Shown here piece after piece: positions 57,900-64,000 of a DNA stretch of 64,000 nt (the first letter of the stretch is position 1; the number at the start of each line of letters is the position of its first letter). Both the position numbers and the translations under genes were made by a program. The DNA comes from Sesamum alatum (taxonomy: Eukaryota; Streptophyta; Magnoliopsida; Lamiales; Pedaliaceae). The stretch lies in NCBI GenBank assembly GCA_034509735.1, contig JACGWO010000010.1, positions 2,480,001 through 2,544,000 of the forward strand, written 5' to 3'. The notes below the pieces were generated by a model. It saw only the letters and a program-made list of their open reading frames with translations, had not been told where the DNA came from and did not search any database.

Positions 57900-58190
57900 A
57901 TTACCCAAAAAAAAAAAAATATTATTGACAAGATATGACGTAGTTATTTTAAAATGGTTACAAAAAAATATATATTGAAAGACAACAATTTTAATTTTGT
58001 CACTATATAACTATTAATGACAAGAATTATGTATAAAATTATCACTTTAGATAATTAATTAGTAACACATCTACAGTAACAACACAAATATATCAAGAAT
58101 AAGTGACTATTCTCACTAGGTTGTCACTATACATGTGTAACTAATTATTTCTACAGCAAAATTTGATGCATAATATGTTTTCATTATTTC
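57900..58190. mobile_element. Degraded 'gtgacaa'-family MITE
   Basis: TTTTGTCACTATATAACT, 'tagtaacacatctacagtaacaacac' and 'ggttgtcactatacatgtg' follow the order of the 29334-29792 and 42976-43418 elements. The termini have decayed. Confidence 0.5.
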
Positions 58191-58406
58191 TTGGTAGTTA
58201 CAATTTTTACAAAATAATTATTACGTGCAAATAATAATAAAATAGCGAAGATTACATACAACAAACACACATAAATTGCCAATAAATACATATAATTAGT
58301 CTGATGGATAAATGAGAGAACTTATTTTGTTGAACCATAATTATAATTTCCTAGAAATTAATTGTAAATTGGTCTCCCATCTTCCTTTATTTGTTCTTGG
58401 TCTTGT

Positions 58407-59827
58407 TTAATGGGTGAGAAGGTAAAGGTCCACCAACTTAGTAGCCATGATCGCAAAGGCAATATAAGCAACTGGAGGAGGGGCAGTTATGAAGTCTTTC
58501 TTGTAGAAGATGGTCCATAGCACCGAACCATCACTCACCGCAATTGTGAACTGATACGTCTTGTACAGCAGCAGAACATCTCCTTCAATTGCTTTGAAGG
58601 TTATAGATCTTGCACCATCATCTATCGCCACAGTCTCCAGGTCCACACTCAATGAAATCTCTCCTACGTGCACCATACACCATAAAACATTTCACAAGTC
58701 AATATAAACCCTAGTTGATATCTGTAACTTTTAAAAAGTAATAATTTTGATCCCACGATACATTTTTATTAAATATATAATGGAAATTAAAGTCATGTGG
58801 TAGTTAAGTATATGGGATTAAACGTGTTGCTTTTTTAAAGTTATGGGACCAAAGTGAGAATCACATAATCAATTGGACCAAAAGTAGAAAGACCTTAACG
58901 GTCACGTGCTAAGAACATAATATTTGCCGTTAAAATATGTAAATAGAAATAATATTTTTTGTCTCATAAGTTAGGCTCGTTTCAGTTTTGTCCCATTTGT
59001 TATGGATTGGCATTTTTGGCTCGAAATTCTAAAAAATTCGCACTTTTGGTCCTCATTCATTTTATTTTTTTTTAATTGCGTCAGTTACAACATTAAGTAT
59101 TTTTGGTTAGAGGCAAAATTGGCGCGTTTTCAACTTGGCAACCCTTTTGCGGGGAGGAGGACTACTTAGAGGGGAAAAAACAAATTTTGAAGAAAATTAG
59201 GGCAAGAAAAGGGGATTTTTCTCTTCTCTAACAAAAATTGATTTTTTCCTCCAGCCAAAAATATTCAAAGACCAACCAAAAGTAGACGAGGACCGAAATG
59301 CGAATATTTGTAAGCTATGGGAACTAAAAGTGTCAATCCGTATGAATAAAGACCAAAAGTGAAAAGGGCCAACTATTGGAACAAAATATTATTTCCCCAA
59401 ATATCCAAACAAAAAGTGTCATTGGACCAAAAGTACGATATTTTTAGAAGTAACGGGACTTAAAGTGATAATCTCGTAATTTAAATAAAATCAAAAGTGG
59501 AAAACATAAGTTACAAGAATGAAAAGTATTATCTCTCCTTTAAATAAAATACGAGATGTGATATCATCTTGCATCAGATATATAAGATCGAAAAAAGTTA
59601 TAAATAGAAATTTAAATTTTAAAATGAGAGTTATAAATACCGAGGACATATTTCCAGCGGTTGACAGCACCAACAGAGCCCTCCTCCCCTCGAATCAACT
59701 CAACACTTTGGAAGTTTGCAGGAACTACGTTCACAAGCTTATTCATATCATTTCTGAAAAAGTTGTAAAACTTATCAGCTGAGGAACTTATTGGACTGCT
59801 GCCTTCAAGTTTTTCGAGTTGATCCAT
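58407..59827 (-). CDS. Bet v 1 / major-latex-protein-like protein (MLP4)
   Basis: Exons 59827-59641 and 58663-58407 join in phase 1 to give 147 residues. Exon 1 reads MDQLEKLEGSSPISSSADKF and has the glycine-rich loop LIRGEEGSVGAV; exon 2 has FKAIEGDVLLLYKTY and a C-terminal helix ending KLVDLYLLTH. The donor is GTATTT and the acceptor GTAG. It is the intact sister of MLP3 and a diverged relative of MLP1/2 (proline-rich TAPPP in place of LTPPPE). The 977 bp intron carries palindromic repeat arms. The TATA box is at about 59905-59911. Presumed cytosolic small-ligand-binding fold; ligand unknown. Confidence 0.87.
58725..59540. mobile_element. Nested palindromic MULE-type arms in the MLP4 intron
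   Basis: An outer set ('tttggtcc/ggaccaaaagt' words at 58740-58890 and 59415-59510) surrounds 58935-59400, whose left arm AATAATATTTTTTGTCTCAT is mirrored by GGAACAAAATATTATTTCCC. The inner core (59140-59260) resembles the core of 12010-12680. One element therefore appears inserted in another. Confidence 0.6.
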
Positions 59828-59904
59828 AGCTTTGATACAATGCGATACATAACACAATGAAACTATATATAAGAACAATTAATGGGTAGAGCTCTTAATT
59901 ATGG

Positions 59905-59911
59905 ATTTATA
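59905..59911 (-). promoter_or_regulatory. TATA box of MLP4
   Basis: The minus strand reads TATATATAAATCC about 78 bp before the ATG; a second TATATA lies at about 59864-59870. Confidence 0.45.
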
Positions 59912-59929
59912 TATATAGTTGATATTGGG

Positions 59930-60775
59930 GAAATATCTTTTAATAATGAAAAATAATAGTAAGTGTAGATGTAATATGTCAATATGGGAATAGTAGGGCA
60001 ACATGGAAGATCTTGTAATTAAGTTGCATTTATTTATTTAACTAAGATCTTGGAAAATCTAAATGATTGGTATGTTTATTAATTTTTTGGGTTTTCAGAT
60101 ATAGGTCAAACTAAGTGTACGTTATCCACATCTCAATTTTGTCAAACTTGGATCCATAATTTTGAAGTGAAGTTCAAGAAACTCCTTTTTATTTTCCTTT
60201 TAAAGAAATTGTTGAATTGATGTTGGGAAGCAGTAAGAGTTGAGAAGTAACTTAAAGAACTCATCTCGAACTCTCTAGAAAACTCAACATTGGTGAAAAT
60301 AACTTTATTATTAAATGAATTTGAACAGAGTTTGCAGTATAAATCAACCGATCTTAAAAAGTTAAAATGGGCTAAATTTTGGAGTAATTTATAAAATTAT
60401 GAAACTCTGCCCAAAAAATACTTTGGCATACTAACAATAATGTGATAAAGTATGTGTTAGTTCAAATTGACAACTAATGAAAATATGAAAATTAAACAAA
60501 ATCTATTGAAAAATAAAATGACTTCATTAAAAAATGCCCGTATATTGGTGAAATAATAGAATTTCGTGAGGAAGAGTGGCCCCAACATAAGTAGTGCAAG
60601 GTTAGATTAATTCTCCTTGAGAAGGCAATCGGTTGCATAGTTAAATCGCTTTGTAGTCCCTCCTACATTCAAAATTATGGTCATCGTCAAACCATAAAAA
60701 CACAATATTTTAAATTTCTGTCGGCCTAAGTGCTCCCAAACTGCATGCCTTCATATTCTACATCATAAATATTAG
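59930..60775. other. Intergenic, nothing recognised
   Basis: Apart from the first 100 bp, which match the MLP3 promoter, I see no repeat or gene here. The upstream module found beside the other MLP genes is not present. Confidence 0.5.
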
Positions 60776-61040
60776 GATAATTACGCTCACACTCTTTCAA
60801 GTATAGTGAAATTATGCAACCCACCCATTACTTTTGCATAATTTTGTATACACCAACCAAAAGTATCATTATCATTACACTATCGTCCTATCAGTCACTT
60901 TCAGGCGAAAAATGCTGACGTCAGTGAAAACTTGCTCTGAAAATTCATTTGTACCCCTGTTGACATGATCTTCAATATTTCAGACTCTTTCTGGATCATA
61001 ATGCCCTGAGGGGTGTATTTGTAATTAATAAACATAAGAA
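60775..61040. mobile_element. Palindrome arms of the 'aggataattac' type
   Basis: TTAGGATAATTACGCTCACACTC with 'gtatacaccaacc' words resembles the left arm of 21540-22072-type elements; a right arm is not clear. 61040-61355 is AT-rich. Confidence 0.4.
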
Positions 61041-61370
61041 GTACTGGTGTCTATGTATTATGTATTTAAAAAAAAAATAGAGAAATTATTAGATTTACTT
61101 TTATTTTAATAATATATATTGTAAAAATATTTAATTTTAAATCAAAATTTGATTATATTAATTGTACTTTGTAATATTTAAAAACTTTCAAAATTAAAAT
61201 TCATATCAAAAGAGATTTGTTACTAATTTGTGATTTAAATATTTTGTATTTCATTATAATCTTCTAATTTAAATAAAATAATACTTAAAAATCTTATTTT
61301 CTTTTATTATTTTTAATTGATCTATAATTAATTAATGTACTTTTTGATTAACTTCAAAAATTCATATATT

Positions 61371-62056
61371 AGTATGGCATTATACCAAGAGGGAAACCTT
61401 CAGTGTGAAGAGCGCCTACCTTCTTGCTGGACGAGAGTTGGATCGTTTGAGAGGGGAATTAATGGAACAGTCTGCACATCCTTGTGGTCTCAGCTGGAAT
61501 TTCTTGTGGCGAGTTAACTTACCGGGTTGGATCAAACACCTCTGTTGGCGGCTTTGCCGGGACATACTCCCTCTTCGTTCGCTTCTGCGTCGACGACACA
61601 TGGATGTTGAGGAGTCTTGTTCACTGTGTGATCTTCATGCCGAATCTGCTGAACATCTGTTTCTGCGGTGTGATTTCGCTAGACAGAGTTGGGCATTGTT
61701 AGGAGTCCTGTGGCGTATCGTGTCTACTTGGGAAGGTTCAGCGGAAAATTGGTTGCGGCATCTCTGGTCGAAGTGTTCGGAGGAGCAATTACAGTTGTCG
61801 ATGGCTTTAATTTGGAGAATATGGAGTGCTAGGAACAAACTGCTGTTTGAAGATGTTCGTGTGGTTCCCCTGCGGCTACAATTCACTTTGTGCAGGCCTA
61901 TTTGCTTCTCTTCAGCAACTCACAGAAGTTGAAGTCGTAGGTCTTGTATGGCTGTTTACTTCAGGCACTGCTTAGTGCATTCTGTCTATTTGCTGAATCT
62001 TGAAGTAAACTTGTGCATTTTGATCTTTTTAATGCAATCGAATTTCTTGTCAAAAA
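61371..62056 (+). mobile_element. 5'-truncated LINE (L1-type) with 15 bp TSD
   Basis: It encodes WHYTKRETFSVKSAYLLA, LPGWIKHLCWRLCRDILP and CSLCDLHAESAEHLFLRC, that is the zinc-binding domain (zf-RVT) found at the end of plant LINE reverse transcriptases, and then the start of an RNase H-like region (WRIWSARNKLLFED). The frame ends early. An A-run follows, and AAAAATTCATATATT flanks it at 61356-61370 and 62057-62071. The upstream RT and endonuclease are absent, as in typical dead-on-arrival insertions. Confidence 0.88.
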
Positions 62057-62164
62057 AAAAATTCATATATTTGTGAGTTAGTAAGTTCTATATTTATCAT
62101 TATATTGAATTTAAAATGAAAAGAGATTCCATTATATTCATATATAATAAAGTCTTAACCCCAA

Positions 62165-62390
62165 ATTCCATTCAATTCAGGACATATTACAACTATCGGA
62201 GAAACACACAGCCTTCCTGGTCCTAAGACACAGGTAGGTTGTTGTCGCCTCCAATACCCACAAACTTGATCCCAAGAGACAGGCTTGCTGTGTATTTTCA
62301 ATCGCCCTCACTGCAAACTCCTTTTGGAGTTTGCGCTTCGACTGCGGAATGGACTCAACAGAGTCCATTCCTTGTTCCCGATAATTGTTT
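62165..62390 (-). other. Unidentified balanced-composition block with two hairpins
   Basis: In AT-rich surroundings this 225 bp block has an open minus-strand frame (62368-62177) that matches no family known to me. At its end two perfect hairpins stand side by side: GCAAACTCC-TTTT-GGAGTTTGC (62313-62334) and GGAATGGACTC-AACA-GAGTCCATTCC (62346-62371). It could be a captured exon or a repeat terminus. 62390-62760 holds nothing recognisable. Confidence 0.35.
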
Positions 62391-62764
62391 TATTTTTTAA
62401 ATTAATATTTATTGTCAATTATTATACTTATTTTTCATTTAAGTAAAAATTCGATCAAATCGTACTTTTCAATCTTTAAAAAGTTTTTAAATTAATTTTT
62501 ATATTAAGAAAAGATTAGTTACTAATGAAGATTTAAAACATCCAGTAAAGTCCTGTGTATAGAACAAAAATTTATAAATTACAATTTAATAAAAATTGAT
62601 ATTTTACTATCTTATAATTTTTATATAAAGTTTATTTAAGTTTGAATTATATTTAAAATTAAAATTTTAATAATTAAAGTATATTTTTAATTATTTATTT
62701 ATAATTAAAATAAAATTAAAGTTTAATTCTTCTCTTGCCCCTAGCTACCCCCACCCCCACAAGA

Positions 62765-64000
62765 AAATTGCAATTTTCATCCTGTATGTATAGGGGATTG
62801 GCATTTTTAGTCCTGTATGATTTGATTTTCGCATTTTGGTCCTGTAAGTTCACGATTTTTGCATTTTTTTTTTCCTATTCCGGCAAAAATAGCCGGAAAA
62901 AGTCATGTGCGAGGCACATGACCGCATTTTAAAAAAGTTTTCGGCCATTTTGATGACTTGGATTTCCACCTAGCATTTAAATTGTTTTACACTTCAATAA
63001 CATGGGAAAAAAAATCCTAGTTGCATAAGTTTGGCCAAGTCGACTATTTTTTCCTCAAAAACTTGACATGTAGGATGATGTTGGAGGAAAAATTATTCAG
63101 CACTTTCTCCTCTTTTATTTAGCGCCAATATGCAAGACAAGAACCCTAAAATTTCTTTCTTGCTTCTGCCAATTTTGCAGAGAGAGGACTCAGTCTATTC
63201 TCCAAAATGTCAAGTGTTGTTTCCTCGATCGACCATTACTATGGAAGAAGAGCCATCCTTCGAACTTCATGGACAGTTGAAAACCTCGAAATAAGATTCC
63301 ACTCATACCGTGATTACAATGTTAGTAAAAAATCAATTTTTCATGCTTCTCTTCTTAAAGCAAATGTATATCTATATTTTTGCGAAAATTCAACAGAATA
63401 TTATTTCTTCTATAATTTAGAATTTTTGTTATAACTCAATTTGTAGAGAGGAGGTTGTCGTTTCTTTGATTTGGAGGACCCTCCGATGTGTCGGAGGGCA
63501 AAGGCAATTATTCCCGGTTACATGCCTCTCACTTCGAAGGAACACCATCTTCTATTATTGTCTTCCACCCTCCAGTAGCAACTTCTCCTCCGATTCGCAG
63601 CAGAAATTTCGAAGGATGGATCGAAAGATTGGGAATTTTGCTCACGTTGGGAAAAGGGAAAACCAAAAAGCGCTTAGGGATTTTTTCTTCAATGCATCAG
63701 GAGTTATTTTCTTTTCATCAGATCTTTTGTTTTGTCACGTGAGTAACATGTGATTTGCCCTAACTAGTTGACTTGGAAATTTTAAATCCATGTTGGCAAT
63801 TTTAAATTTGTCATTTTATGGGAAAAAAAAATAGGTGAAAATCCAAGTCATCAAAATGGTCGAATTTTTTTTTAAATGTGGTCATGTGCCTCACACATGA
63901 CTTTTTCCGGCCATTTTGCCGGATTGGGAGCAAAAACGCAAAAATCACGAACTTATAGGACCAAAATGCGAAAATACAATCGTACAAGACTAAAAATGCC
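62765..64000. mobile_element. TIR element carrying a GRF-zinc-finger gene (element G3), cut by window end
   Basis: Left arm: GGCATTTTTAGTCCTGTATG, CGCATTTTGGTCCTGTAAG, AGCCGGAAAAAGTCATGTGC, GATGACTTGGATTTCCACC. The right arm (63765-64000) repeats these as complements in reverse order and ends at GACTAAAAATGCC exactly at the window edge, so the last part is missing. Arms exceed 200 bp. The TSD cannot be read. The core holds a two-exon GRF-like gene. Confidence 0.75.
63207..63578 (+). pseudogene. GRF-type zinc-finger gene relic with intron, in G3
   Basis: Exon 1 (63207-63320) reads MSSVVSSIDHYYGRRAILRTSWTVENLEIRFHSY; after an intron with GT...AG ends (63321-63446), exon 2 reads RGGCRFFDLEDPPMCRRAKAIIPG and then stops at 63578. 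The plan (Ser-rich start, GRR..LRTSWT, intron, GGCRFF..DPPM..RAK.IIPG) is that of the multicopy plant GRF family. Three of the four zinc ligands are replaced (CxC by HYY, and the C after RRF), and NPGRRF reads NLEIRF, so the finger cannot form. A retained intron shows that it was captured as genomic DNA, not as a retrocopy. Confidence 0.68.

Noticed and set aside
63466..63753. 95- and 84-codon plus frames after the GRF exon
   Set aside because: The 63466 frame overlaps GRF exon 2 out of frame; the other reads only the degraded 3' part. Neither is a separate gene.

Overview
This window looks like an AT-rich, transposon-dense piece of a dicot plant nuclear genome. Every intact gene has spliceosomal introns and belongs to an angiosperm family: one R2R3-MYB of the anthocyanin-activator type and four two-exon Bet v 1/major-latex-protein-like (MLP) genes. 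The species cannot be fixed from the sequence; an asterid is a guess. Everything was read by eye. Element borders are exact where a target-site duplication (TSD) is quoted and approximate elsewhere.

Layout. 1-12.7 kb: repeats only (a Gypsy-like gag relic, a 1.9 kb foldback element, many short palindromic TIR elements, a SINE). 13.1-14.5 kb: the MYB gene, three exons on +, with a non-canonical GC donor in intron 2. 14.6-26.5 kb: nested MITEs, a palindromic element carrying a decayed GRF-zinc-finger gene, two inverted solo LTRs and a SINE. 26.5-59.9 kb: an MLP cluster, all genes on the minus strand. MLP1 and MLP2 lie in two copies (A about 26.52-33.73 kb, B about 34.71-43.55 kb) of one tandem segmental duplication. 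MLP3 and MLP4 form a second, diverged pair. Copy B carries a 5.3 kb Copia retrotransposon whose interior has been inverted twice and holds a foreign 1.1 kb insert. 60-64 kb: a 5'-truncated LINE and a second GRF-zinc-finger element that runs off the window end; a third lies at 46.2-47.2 kb inside the cluster.

How it fits together. The MYB should activate flavonoid/anthocyanin genes together with a bHLH partner. The MLPs are small cytosolic ligand-binding-fold proteins. Nothing links the two functions. The main story is genome dynamics. Copies A and B keep each other's empty insertion sites, so the Copia, a Helitron, two CACTA-ended MITEs, a SINE and a Mutator-like MITE can each be proven as post-duplication insertions within this one sequence. 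A swarm of short palindromic elements ending in GGTCC/AAATGC-like sequence shows 9-10 bp TSDs at nine sites, which marks them as Mutator-like (MULE) non-autonomous elements. Three larger members enclose a GRF-zinc-finger gene relic between their arms.
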